Positions 19,029-26,900 of a DNA stretch of 64,000 nucleotides are shown here, piece by piece. Positions within the stretch are counted from its first letter, which is position 1, and every line of letters starts with the position of its first letter. Origin of the DNA: Alphaproteobacteria bacterium (GTDB taxonomy: Bacteria > Pseudomonadota > Alphaproteobacteria > Rhizobiales > GCA-2746425); contig JANSWZ010000001.1 of assembly GCA_024743215.1 (NCBI GenBank), positions 124,001 to 188,000 on the forward strand, in the 5' to 3' direction. Position numbers and translations under genes: made by a program. The notes under the pieces were generated by a model, which was given only the letters and a program-made list of their open reading frames with translations, did not search any database and was not told where the DNA came from.

Positions 19029-19057
19029 AAAAAAGAACCGGGCTGTATGCCCGGTTC
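19029..19057 (-). terminator. Rho-independent terminator or attenuator between dctP and dctQ
   Basis: In the minus direction the transcript forms a 9-bp stem (GAACCGGGC/GCCCGGTTC, five-base loop) followed by TTTTTT. It sits right after the dctP stop and before dctQ, so most transcripts should end after the binding protein and fewer should reach dctQM. Confidence 0.85.
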
Positions 19058-19072
19058 CTGATCGGCTTATGC

Positions 19073-20095
19073 TTATTGCATCAGGCCGTTTTCTTTGAGG
19101 TAGGTGGTCAGAACGTCATAGACCTTTTGTGCGTTGTCAGAGCGCGCAGCAACTTTTGCCCATTCGCCTGTGGCGATGGTGCGGAACTTTGCGCGTTCTT
19201 CAGCAGGCCAGTCGGAAACGGTGACGGTACCACCTGCTTTTGCGGCTGCAACAGCTTCCAGGTCCTTGGCAGCAAGCGCTGCTACCTGGCTTTGTGAGAA
19301 TTCGCGTACGCTTTCTTCCAGCGCAGTTTTCACATCATCAGACAGGCCATCCCATTTGCCCTTGTTCATGGAGATTTCCACCAGCGGCATGGAGTGGAAA
19401 CCGGGATAGACCGGATTTGGCGCTACATCGTGCATGCCTTGGGCCTGATTGGTGGAGAACACTGAATAGTCAGCTGCATCAATCACGCCCTTGTCGAGGG
19501 ACGTAAACACTTCGGAGCCGGGCAGGTTGACCGGTGCCGCGCCAGCAGCTGCAAAGACCTGTTGAACCAGACCTTCAGGTGCACGCATCTTGAGGCCCTT
19601 AAGATCGTCAACGCCGTTCAGTGGTTTTTTGGAAACGAAGGCCTCAAGGCCAGGTGTTGTCGCGCCGATGAAATGGAGACCATAAGGCTCTACCAATTCA
19701 TTCATCAGTTCCTTGCCGCCGCCGTCATTCATAAAGGCGAACATTTCATCTGGTGATGACCATGCGCCTACTGGATTGGCGATCAAGCCGAAGGCCGGAT
19801 CCTTGCCTGCAAAATAAGACGTATCAGTGATGTGCCCGTCCAAAATGCCTGCCGCAATAGCGTCTTGCGTTTCGTTGTGGGCAACAATGGATTCGACGGG
19901 AAGCAGCTCAATAGCCACTTTACCGCCCGTCTTTGCAGACACGCTTTCCGCCCAGCCCTGCTGCAGAATGAAGTTTGGATTGCCTGCCGGATCAGATGAT
20001 TGAAATTTGAGCGTCATTTCCTGAGCGCTGACAGACCCTGACATCGCAGCGCCGATAAGACCGGCAAAGGCGAGTTTTGAGATTGATTTCAACAT
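19073..20095 (-). CDS. dctP: TRAP transporter substrate-binding protein DctP
   Basis: Periplasmic binding protein of 340 aa. The signal peptide covers residues 1-24 (ends SVSA), with mature start QEMTLKFQSSDPAGNPNF. The ligand-arginine region is LKMRAPEGLVQQVF, and VFTSLDKGVIDAADY is the usual DctP hinge block. I chose ATG 20095, preceded by GGAGGAAAA; the longer open frame has no signal-peptide sense. First gene of the dctP-dctQ-dctM-dehydratase operon, divergent from a LacI regulator. Confidence 0.93.
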   Translation of the reverse strand: MLKSISKLAFAGLIGAAMSGSVSAQEMTLKFQSSDPAGNPNFILQQGWAESVSAKTGGKVAIELLPVESIVAHNETQDAIAAGILDGHITDTSYFAGKDPAFGLIANPVGAWSSPDEMFAFMNDGGGKELMNELVEPYGLHFIGATTPGLEAFVSKKPLNGVDDLKGLKMRAPEGLVQQVFAAAGAAPVNLPGSEVFTSLDKGVIDAADYSVFSTNQAQGMHDVAPNPVYPGFHSMPLVEISMNKGKWDGLSDDVKTALEESVREFSQSQVAALAAKDLEAVAAAKAGGTVTVSDWPAEERAKFRTIATGEWAKVAARSDNAQKVYDVLTTYLKENGLMQ

Positions 20096-20287
20096 GCGGT
20101 TTTCCTCCATTACATGTATGTTCTTCGGTTTTGCAGTCCCGTTGTGGAGTTGGGGCTGCACAGGCCTGCAAGACCCTGCGCGAAGCACGGTCTGGCGGTT
20201 GGTTGGCGCGCCATCATCTGTCTTCAGCGGCTGCGTGAAAACGTATTAGCGCGGCGTGGACTTGATTTTTTCTCCAGCCCACAACAG

Positions 20288-20305
20288 AATGATAGCGCTA
20301 TCATT
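20288..20305. promoter_or_regulatory. LacI-type operator palindrome
   Basis: An 18-bp perfect palindrome AATGATAGC/GCTATCATT with the central CG of LacI-family operators. It lies between the divergent dctP operon and the LacI gene, 66 bases before the regulator start, so it probably controls both. Confidence 0.82.
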
Positions 20306-20370
20306 TGTCAAGAGGCAAATTTGACTTTGTGCTTATTGTTGTTGGATAAGCCAATTGGTTTGGGGGGAAG

Positions 20371-21393
20371 ATGAAATCAACCGGGGTCACGATTGCGGAT
20401 GTGGCGCGCGAAGCTGGCGTAAGCCCGATGACGGTGTCGCGGGCGCTGCGTGAGCCTGAGCGGGTATCAGCCAAAGCGCTCAAGCAAATCACCGCCGTGG
20501 TGGACCGGCTAGGTTATCAGCCTGATCCTTATGCACAGGCGTTGGCCGCCGGGCGCACCAATGTCATCGCCGTGATCATTCCATCTGTGACCAACAATGT
20601 TTTTGCAGATGTCATGCGCGGCATTTACGCGATCTTTGAGGGTACGCGCTGGCAGGTGCAATTGGGCAATTCGCGCTACTCGGCCGATCTGGAGGAGGCA
20701 CTGACCCGGACTTTTCTACGCCAACGACCGGCCGGAATGATTGTCACGGGCATTGATCAAACTGCCGTAACACGGCAATTGCTCGCGGATGCGCCCTGCA
20801 GGTTGGTCCAGATTATGGAACTTGGTGACACGCCCATTGATATGATGGTTGGGTTTTCGCACAGAGAAGCGGCGCAAGATGCGACACGGCATCTGTTAGA
20901 CCGTGGCTACAAGCGACCGGGTTTTATAGCAGCGCGGATCGACCCACGTACACAAAGACGGCGCCTTGGGTTTGAAGATGTTGCAAGACAATCAGGCGTC
21001 TATGACCCAAACCGAATTATCACCACGCTGGAACCCTCCACCGTGACACTTGGTGGACGATTAATGGCGCAGATGCTGGAGCAATCGCCTGATACGGACT
21101 CCGTGCTGTGCAACAATGATGACCTTGCATTGGGTGCGTTGTTTGAGTGCCAGCGGCGCGGTATGACAGTGCCTGATCGTGTTGGCATTTGCGGTTTTAA
21201 TGACCTTGAAATGATGGCGGCGGCTTATCCAACCGTTACAAGTGTGAAATCCTACCGCGAAGAGATGGGCCGCCAGGCCAGCACGATGTTGTTGCAAACC
21301 CTCAACGATGATGAACCAACTACGCCGATCGTTGATTTGGGGTTTGATATCATCACCCGTGAGAGCACAACCCGAACATTTGATGATAAATAG
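20371..21393 (+). CDS. LacI family transcriptional regulator of the TRAP/dehydratase operon
   Basis: Repressor of 340 aa. The N-terminal helix-turn-helix and hinge are at residues 5-60 (VTIADVAREAGVSPMTVSRA), and the rest is a periplasmic-binding-protein-like sensor domain starting AVIIPSVTNNVFADV. The resemblance to gluconate repressor GntR in the hinge region fits a sugar-acid inducer. It is divergent from dctP and lies next to an 18-bp palindrome that is likely its binding site. Confidence 0.93.
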   Translation: MKSTGVTIADVAREAGVSPMTVSRALREPERVSAKALKQITAVVDRLGYQPDPYAQALAAGRTNVIAVIIPSVTNNVFADVMRGIYAIFEGTRWQVQLGNSRYSADLEEALTRTFLRQRPAGMIVTGIDQTAVTRQLLADAPCRLVQIMELGDTPIDMMVGFSHREAAQDATRHLLDRGYKRPGFIAARIDPRTQRRRLGFEDVARQSGVYDPNRIITTLEPSTVTLGGRLMAQMLEQSPDTDSVLCNNDDLALGALFECQRRGMTVPDRVGICGFNDLEMMAAAYPTVTSVKSYREEMGRQASTMLLQTLNDDEPTTPIVDLGFDIITRESTTRTFDDK

Positions 21394-21481
21394 GGTTGAA
21401 GCGATATGGCGTTCTGCTGACCGACGCTTGGTTTATGGTAACCCACAAAGCTTCCGCTGGTCAGGCGAACGCGTTCAGTCT

Positions 21482-22417
21482 TCAGTCTTGCAGAGCGTGC
21501 TCAGTCTCCTCAAGGAGTTTAGTGGCAATATCGGCCATTTTCTCAGATGTGATGCGTGCGGCACGGGTGAGAGAGCGTCGTGTGTCGACATTAATTGAGA
21601 CATTTTGCTCATTCAGCACGCGCTCTCGCAATGGAACAAAGACAAGGGTCCCAGACTCCAGTTCAGGGAGCACATCCAACCGCGATGTTATCAGAACAAG
21701 TTTCCCGAGAATTACGGCCTGCTTGAGCAATTGTAAGGAATTTGTAATCAGCATTGGCTCGTTCTGGGAGAAGAACCATGCATGTCGATTGTCGAAATAT
21801 TGTCTGATGGGCAGAATGGAGCTTTGTGAGGCTGTTGGGTGAGCGCTGATGTCTTGCAGAGTAACCTCGGTTGCCTGGCCCAATGGATGGCCGGGAGCGA
21901 CAGCGCAACCAAATGGCAATTGCCAGGACCAGACGCGATGCTGAAACCGGCTTTGGGTGAGGTTGAAGGCGAGCACCAGATCCACCGTTCCTTCATCAAG
22001 CGCCTCTGCCGCTGCTGCCGGGGTCATGATATCCACTGAGAGACGAATGCGTGGATGATTGTTTTGCAACCAGTCTACAAGCTCTGGCAGCAACCCGTTT
22101 ACCAGACTGTCCATTGCGGCGATTCTGACCGTTCCCTGTTCAAGACCGCGCATATCACGTAGTTCATTGTCCAGTCGTTCAGCATCTGCGCGCCAGCGTC
22201 GCGACATTACGACGATTGCTTCGCCTGCGACCGTGAGACGCATGCCGCGAGGGTGTCGTTCGAACAGTTGTGTCTGACTGGAATCTTCAAGTGAATGAAT
22301 CTGGCGGTCGATTGCGGACGCCGCTATGCCCAATGCACGTGATGCCGCCTGCACCGAACCGTGTTGTGCGACTGCCTCAATATATTGCAATTGGCGTGGG
22401 ACGAGATGGAGCGGCAT
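21482..22417 (-). CDS. LysR family transcriptional regulator
   Basis: Regulator of 311 aa. The winged helix is at residues 5-65 (LQYIEAVAQHGSVQAASRAL, then AIDRQIHSLE) and the co-inducer domain begins near 95 (GTVRIAAMDSLVNGLLPEL). It is divergent from the ureide/TctBAC operon with 154 bases between, which contain a good LysR box. It is probably the activator of that operon. It is convergent with the LacI gene at 21393. Confidence 0.92.
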   Translation of the reverse strand: MPLHLVPRQLQYIEAVAQHGSVQAASRALGIAASAIDRQIHSLEDSSQTQLFERHPRGMRLTVAGEAIVVMSRRWRADAERLDNELRDMRGLEQGTVRIAAMDSLVNGLLPELVDWLQNNHPRIRLSVDIMTPAAAAEALDEGTVDLVLAFNLTQSRFQHRVWSWQLPFGCAVAPGHPLGQATEVTLQDISAHPTASQSSILPIRQYFDNRHAWFFSQNEPMLITNSLQLLKQAVILGKLVLITSRLDVLPELESGTLVFVPLRERVLNEQNVSINVDTRRSLTRAARITSEKMADIATKLLEETEHALQD

Positions 22418-22446
22418 TGTTTAGTCCTTCGATCTGCACATCAAGA

Positions 22447-22471
22447 CTGCATTCTAATTTTGAGAATGCAG
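22447..22471. promoter_or_regulatory. LysR-type box
   Basis: Perfect inverted repeat CTGCATTCT-N7-AGAATGCAG, containing the T-N11-A core of LysR regulators, midway between the divergent lysR and uraD genes. Confidence 0.8.
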
Positions 22472-22571
22472 CGTTATATATTTTATCATGGTTGGCAATT
22501 GAGTTCTTGGCTAGCTTTCCCTGAAGCGACTGGTTGGTCGCAACGAGATGGCGATGGTGAGAAGGTTGAAA

Positions 22572-23096
22572 ATGCCAAGTATCAATGAGCTCAATGCCGC
22601 CTCTATCGATGACGCCACAGCGATGATCTTGCCCTTTATCGAGCGCTCACCCCATACGGCTGCAAAGGTTGCAGAACGACGACCCTTTGTTGGGCCGCAG
22701 GCATTGATAGAGGCTCTGGGGGCAGAGATTTTCTCGCTCGATGAAAAAGCCTTTTTGGATCTTGTGCGGGGTCATCCGGTGCTCGCGCCAGCGGCGCCTG
22801 ATACGATGACGGCGGAGTCGCAATGTGAGCAAGCCCGTTTGGGTCTATTTGATGCAGACGCCGCAACCAAAGCCCAGCTTGCCGAAATGAATCGGCTCTA
22901 TAATAAAAAATTTGGCTTCCCTTTCGTCCTCGCGCTTCACCAACTCGACAGTCTTGCCGATGTCATGGAGGCATTTATGCAGCGGCTGGGCGGATCACAT
23001 GCCTCCGAGGTGTTAGCTGCCCGGGCTGAGATTGCATCGGTCAGCCGCGCGCGTGTTTATGCGGCCTTCAGCTCAAAGGAGGCAATCGGCATATGA
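22572..23096 (+). CDS. uraD: 2-oxo-4-hydroxy-4-carboxy-5-ureidoimidazoline (OHCU) decarboxylase
   Basis: Cytoplasmic enzyme of 174 aa that decarboxylates OHCU to (S)-allantoin, the last step of urate oxidation. Conserved elements are H68 in the GHPVLA motif, E86 in ESQCEQA, the FGFPFVLAL block at 114-122 and the arginines of SRARVY near 159-161. ATG 22572 gives a normal N-terminus; a 24-base upstream extension is possible. First gene of an operon with an HIUase-like gene and a TctBAC importer; no urate oxidase is present. Confidence 0.9.
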   Translation: MPSINELNAASIDDATAMILPFIERSPHTAAKVAERRPFVGPQALIEALGAEIFSLDEKAFLDLVRGHPVLAPAAPDTMTAESQCEQARLGLFDADAATKAQLAEMNRLYNKKFGFPFVLALHQLDSLADVMEAFMQRLGGSHASEVLAARAEIASVSRARVYAAFSSKEAIGI

Positions 23097-23458
23097 GTGG
23101 GGCCGGGGGAATATCGCTCCACGCTGTTGACGTGTCGACAGGTCGACCTGCTGAAGGTCTTGCAGTTCGGCTGTTGCGCATAAATGAGAATGGTGGGGAA
23201 TTGATCGCAGCAGGCGTTTGCGGAAAAAGCGGCGGGTTTGATCATCCCAGCGTGCGCGGAGAGGGCATTAGCGCAGGAATTTATGCGGCAGAGTTTGACG
23301 TCTCCGAGTATTTCACGGCTCAGGGAACAGATTTGGCGAACCCAGCGTTTCTAGGAATTGTACGCTTTCAATTTGGGGTTGCTGATCCCTCTCAGCACTT
23401 TCATCTGCCCTTCAAATTTACCGCCTGGGGTTATTCGCTGTTTCGAGGGGGACTGTAA
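23093..23458 (+). CDS. uraH: Divergent 5-hydroxyisourate hydrolase-like (transthyretin-related) protein
   Basis: Small beta-sandwich protein of 121 aa of the HIUase/transthyretin family, which normally hydrolyses 5-hydroxyisourate to OHCU. H10 (LHAVD) and H104 (QHFHLPF) match two catalytic histidines. However, the catalytic arginine of the DGR motif is replaced by glycine (SGGF, G48), and the C-terminal YRGS signature reads FRGGL. The gene overlaps uraD by four bases, so a role in the same ureide pathway is likely, but activity on the classical substrate is uncertain. Confidence 0.8.
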   Translation: MSGAGGISLHAVDVSTGRPAEGLAVRLLRINENGGELIAAGVCGKSGGFDHPSVRGEGISAGIYAAEFDVSEYFTAQGTDLANPAFLGIVRFQFGVADPSQHFHLPFKFTAWGYSLFRGGL

Positions 23459-23459
23459 C

Positions 23460-23948
23460 GTGAAGCCCGAACGCCTTGCAGATGAAAGTCCGGACATTGC
23501 GAGCGCACATTATCGCTGGTGGGCGGCTTCAGGCGGTCTGTTTCTAGCTTTGGTAAGCCTCTATTTTATGTATGGCGGGCTTGCTTTGGGGCTCGGCTCC
23601 CCATTTCGTCCCGGAACAGGGGCCTTTCCCTTTTTTACAGGCATGATCCTGTTGGCATTTTCGCTTACGATCATCTTTCGTGATCTGCGCGGTGATGGGT
23701 TGGCTGAAGACCCTGACTGGATATCATTCTTCGCTATTGGCGCTGCACTTTCGGTGTTTGCGCTTGCAGCCGGGCGGCTTGGGTTGGTGCCGGCGGCGTT
23801 TCTCACCACAGTCATTGCGAGTCTGCCAGATAGAAGCCTGCCATTGCCTGGTAAGGCCATTCTCGGTTCCGTCGTCGCAGCAGGGTGCTGGGTATTGTTC
23901 ATCAAATTGTTGGGATTGCCATTTGATGCCTTCGAGTGGAGGTGGTGA
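23460..23948 (+). CDS. tctB: TTT transporter small membrane subunit TctB
   Basis: Small membrane subunit of 162 aa with four hydrophobic segments and the TctB pattern LGSPFRPGTGAFPFF near residue 42-56. GTG 23460 begins two bases after the uraH stop and is preceded by GAGGGGGA; upstream in-frame ATG 23358 lies inside uraH and is rejected. Second TctB of the window, clearly different in sequence from the copy at 8699. Confidence 0.85.
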   Translation: MKPERLADESPDIASAHYRWWAASGGLFLALVSLYFMYGGLALGLGSPFRPGTGAFPFFTGMILLAFSLTIIFRDLRGDGLAEDPDWISFFAIGAALSVFALAAGRLGLVPAAFLTTVIASLPDRSLPLPGKAILGSVVAAGCWVLFIKLLGLPFDAFEWRW

Positions 23949-25465
23949 TGGATATATTCTCGAACTTCGGCAATGGCCTGCTTACCGTTCTTCAACCTGA
24001 AAACCTGCTTTACTGTTTCATTGGCGTATTTCTGGGGACCTTTATTGGTGTGCTTCCTGGAGTTGGGTCAATGGCCGCAATCGCGATGATCTTGCCGCTG
24101 ACCTTCTATCTTGAACCAACCACCGCGTTGGTGATGATTGCGGGAGTTTACTATGGGGCCGAATATGGCGGCTCGATTGCCTCAATTCTCATGAATATTC
24201 CAGGAACACCTTCTTCCTCCATAACCTGCATAGATGGCTATCCGATGGCCAGACAGGGCAGGGCCGGCGTGGCGTTGTTCACAACGGCCGTTGCGTCATT
24301 CGGCGGTGGGATGATCGGCATGGTCGTGATGGCTGTGATGTCGCCAGTACTTGCAAAGCTCGCCCTGTCGTTTGGGCCGACGGAATATTTCGCAGTCATC
24401 CTGCTTGGTCTTGTTGCGGCCTCGGCGGTGAGCAATGGCGGCGCGCTCAAGGGCATTGCCATGGTTGTTGCCGGATTGATGCTGGGCACTGTTGGCATTG
24501 ATCTTACCACTGGAGATTTGCGCTTTACGCTCGGCGTGCCCGAATTGCGTGATGGCGTGAACCTTGTGATTGTGGCGATGGGCTTGTTTGGAGTTGGAGA
24601 ATTGATCGCATCAATTCGCGCGAACAAGGACGGACGTGGTCAGCAGAAAATCGACTATGCACAATTCTATCCAACACGTGCAGAGTGGAAAGCCTCAATT
24701 GGTCCGATTTGGCGCGGCGGTGGCATTGGATCGTTCTTCGGCGCTTTACCTGGTACCGGTCAGACAGTTGCTTCAGCGGTCGCATATGCAATTGAAAAGA
24801 AAGTTTCCAGAAACGCGGCCAATTTCGGTAAAGGTGCCGTTGAGGGCGTTGTGGTGCCGGAGGCAGCCAATAATTCCGCTACTCAAACAGCCTTTATTCC
24901 CACACTGACGCTCGGCGTACCCGGCAGTGCGAGCATGGCGTTGGTTATTGGTGCGTTGATGATCCACGGCATCACGCCAGGTCCGCGTATTCTCACCGAA
25001 CATGCCGACTTGTTCTGGGGCCTTGTTGCCAGTTTTCTGGTGGGTAATGTGATGTTGTTGGTCCTGAATATTCCGTTGATAGGGATTTGGGTGCGGCTTC
25101 TACAAATCCCCTACAAATACATGTATCCAACCATCATCGTACTGATTTGCATGGGTGTTTACAGCCTCAATAACAACGTATTCGACATCTGGTTGACTCT
25201 GGCATTTGGCATTTTTGGCTATCTGATGCGGTTGTATCGGTTTGAACCGGCGCCGTTGTTGATCGGATTTGTACTCGGGCCGATGATGGAGGAGCACATG
25301 CGCCGTGCCATGTTGCTCTCACGCGGGGACCCGATGGTTTTCCTTGAAAGACCCATCAGTGGCACGCTGATAGGTATCACCTGTTTCCTGTTGGTTTATG
25401 GGCTCTTCAAGAGCTTTCGCCAGCACCGTCATGGTCGTGTACGACCCCTCCCAACTACCGAATGA
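23948..25465 (+). CDS. tctA: TTT transporter large membrane subunit TctA
   Basis: Large permease of 505 aa with about twelve spans. It has the conserved blocks FIGVLPGVGSMAAIAM near residue 28, IPGTPSSSITCIDGYP near 82 and FFGALPGTGQTVASAVAYA near 258, then PEAANNSATQTAFIPTL. ATG 23948 overlaps the tctB stop (TGATG) with GGAGGTGG before it. It works with the adjacent TctB and TctC. Confidence 0.93.
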   Translation: MDIFSNFGNGLLTVLQPENLLYCFIGVFLGTFIGVLPGVGSMAAIAMILPLTFYLEPTTALVMIAGVYYGAEYGGSIASILMNIPGTPSSSITCIDGYPMARQGRAGVALFTTAVASFGGGMIGMVVMAVMSPVLAKLALSFGPTEYFAVILLGLVAASAVSNGGALKGIAMVVAGLMLGTVGIDLTTGDLRFTLGVPELRDGVNLVIVAMGLFGVGELIASIRANKDGRGQQKIDYAQFYPTRAEWKASIGPIWRGGGIGSFFGALPGTGQTVASAVAYAIEKKVSRNAANFGKGAVEGVVVPEAANNSATQTAFIPTLTLGVPGSASMALVIGALMIHGITPGPRILTEHADLFWGLVASFLVGNVMLLVLNIPLIGIWVRLLQIPYKYMYPTIIVLICMGVYSLNNNVFDIWLTLAFGIFGYLMRLYRFEPAPLLIGFVLGPMMEEHMRRAMLLSRGDPMVFLERPISGTLIGITCFLLVYGLFKSFRQHRHGRVRPLPTTE

Positions 25466-25489
25466 ACCCTATTGAAAGGTATTCCTCCC

Positions 25490-26479
25490 ATGAGTTTTAA
25501 TGTTTCAATTTCGCGTCGCGCACTTATGAGTGCGGCCATTGCCGGGGCACTGTTGCTGCCGGTCAAGACCGCTTTTGCAGATCCAGGAGCCTGGTCTGAT
25601 GAGCCTGTTCGGATCGTGGTGACTTTCCCACCTGGAGGGACGAGCGATCTTGTTGCACGTTTGCTGGCCAAATATCTTGAGACCGAGTTTGGACAAAAAG
25701 CTGTGGTTGACAATCGCCCGGGTGCAGCCGGAACGGTAGCCGCCGATTACATTGCCAAACAGGATGCTGATGGCACCGCGCTGATGATTGCCAACAATGC
25801 GCCCTTCACAATTGCCCCGACCCAGTTTGAGACGCTGCCATATGAGCCGATGACGGATTTTACCCATGTTGCCTATATCGGTGCTTCAGCACCGGGTCTG
25901 TTCGTTAAACCGGATGCCGGGGTTGCTACGGTTGCAGAATTCGTTGAACTGGCAAAAACGCAGTCGGTGTCTTACGGATCGAGCGGTGTGGGATCAATCA
26001 GTCATATTCTTGGCAAAGCGGTTGATGCCGAATTGGGCATCGAAACCCTGCATGTGCCTTATCAGGGCAGTGCGCCTGCGATTCAGGATTTCCGCGCCGG
26101 TGTGCTCGACACATTTTATGACATGGTGGCTCAGAACAGCGAGATGATTGAAGATGGTGAAGCGGTCGCCATTGGTATTGCAGCAGCTGAGCGCTATCCC
26201 GGCATGCCTGATGTCCCGACCTTCACAGAGCAGGGCTTTGATATTGTGATCGAAAACTGGGTCGGTTTGACTGGACCGTCAGGTATTGACCCTGTTGTTG
26301 CACAGCAGATTCACGAAACAGCGCTGGCTGTATTTGCGTTGCCTGAAGTCAAGGAACAGATTGAGGCTCTCGGGATAACGCACCGCGCCTTGAGCAGCGC
26401 CGAATATACCGAATTTGTCGAAACGCAGATGAGTGTATGGAAGCCGTTGATCATCGCTGCTGGCGTACAGGGCAAGTAG
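25490..26479 (+). CDS. tctC: TTT transporter substrate-binding protein TctC
   Basis: Periplasmic protein of 329 aa. A signal peptide follows the RRALMSAA stretch and ends near TAFA; the mature part starts with DPGAWSDEPVRIVVTFPPGG, the normal Bug-family first strand and loop. RRALMS could be read as a weak Tat motif. Last gene of the uraD-uraH-tctBAC operon, followed by a strong terminator. The gene context suggests a purine breakdown product or ureide as ligand, which is inference. Confidence 0.9.
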   Translation: MSFNVSISRRALMSAAIAGALLLPVKTAFADPGAWSDEPVRIVVTFPPGGTSDLVARLLAKYLETEFGQKAVVDNRPGAAGTVAADYIAKQDADGTALMIANNAPFTIAPTQFETLPYEPMTDFTHVAYIGASAPGLFVKPDAGVATVAEFVELAKTQSVSYGSSGVGSISHILGKAVDAELGIETLHVPYQGSAPAIQDFRAGVLDTFYDMVAQNSEMIEDGEAVAIGIAAAERYPGMPDVPTFTEQGFDIVIENWVGLTGPSGIDPVVAQQIHETALAVFALPEVKEQIEALGITHRALSSAEYTEFVETQMSVWKPLIIAAGVQGK

Positions 26480-26507
26480 CAAATTGCCATGATTATACAG
26501 GGCTTGT

Positions 26508-26540
26508 AAAATCCGGGCTGTCTTGGCGGCCCGGATTTTT
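26508..26540 (+). terminator. Rho-independent terminator after tctC
   Basis: An 11-bp stem (AAAATCCGGGC at 26508-26518 against GCCCGGATTTT at 26529-26539), ten-base loop, T run overlapping the right arm. It closes the ureide/TctBAC operon. Confidence 0.92.
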
Positions 26541-26813
26541 CGTTTCTTGGAATTGGACAGGTTGATGATTTATCAACGGCTACTTACTCCAGCGTCAGGA
26601 ATTACCAGTGGCATGCAAAAATGACTCCAAATTGCCTGCTGAACAGAACCATCTGCATTCTGCGCATGTTTTACTGCCTACTGGCGTAGGTGGGCCTTAA
26701 GCGGCTGATCAAATTCAATTTTTTCGAATTTTTGATCTCGAATTTCCCTCAATCATCGACTGTGTTGCAGTCATAATTCTCGTAAAAAGAAAAATTTCTT
26801 AGTTTCCTCTTGT
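26541..26813. other. AT-rich upstream region of the GH63 cassette
   Basis: About 270 bases with no gene. It presumably holds the promoter of the LacI-ABC-GH63 operon, since the operators follow directly. No confident promoter elements can be named. Confidence 0.4.
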
Positions 26814-26833
26814 TTCCGAAAGCGCTTTCGGAA
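26814..26833. promoter_or_regulatory. LacI-type operator 1
   Basis: A 20-bp perfect palindrome TTCCGAAAGC/GCTTTCGGAA with central CG, 68 bases before the probable lacI start. Confidence 0.88.
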
Positions 26834-26837
26834 TAAG

Positions 26838-26857
26838 CTCAGAAAGCGCTTTCGGAA
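26838..26857. promoter_or_regulatory. LacI-type operator 2
   Basis: A second copy of the same operator with a perfect right half (GCTTTCGGAA) and partly degenerate left half (CTCAGAAAGC). The centres of the two sites are 24 bases apart. Confidence 0.82.
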
Positions 26858-26900
26858 AAGTGCAGCGGTGGCCAATGAGCTGCCATTGGGAGGAAAGATA

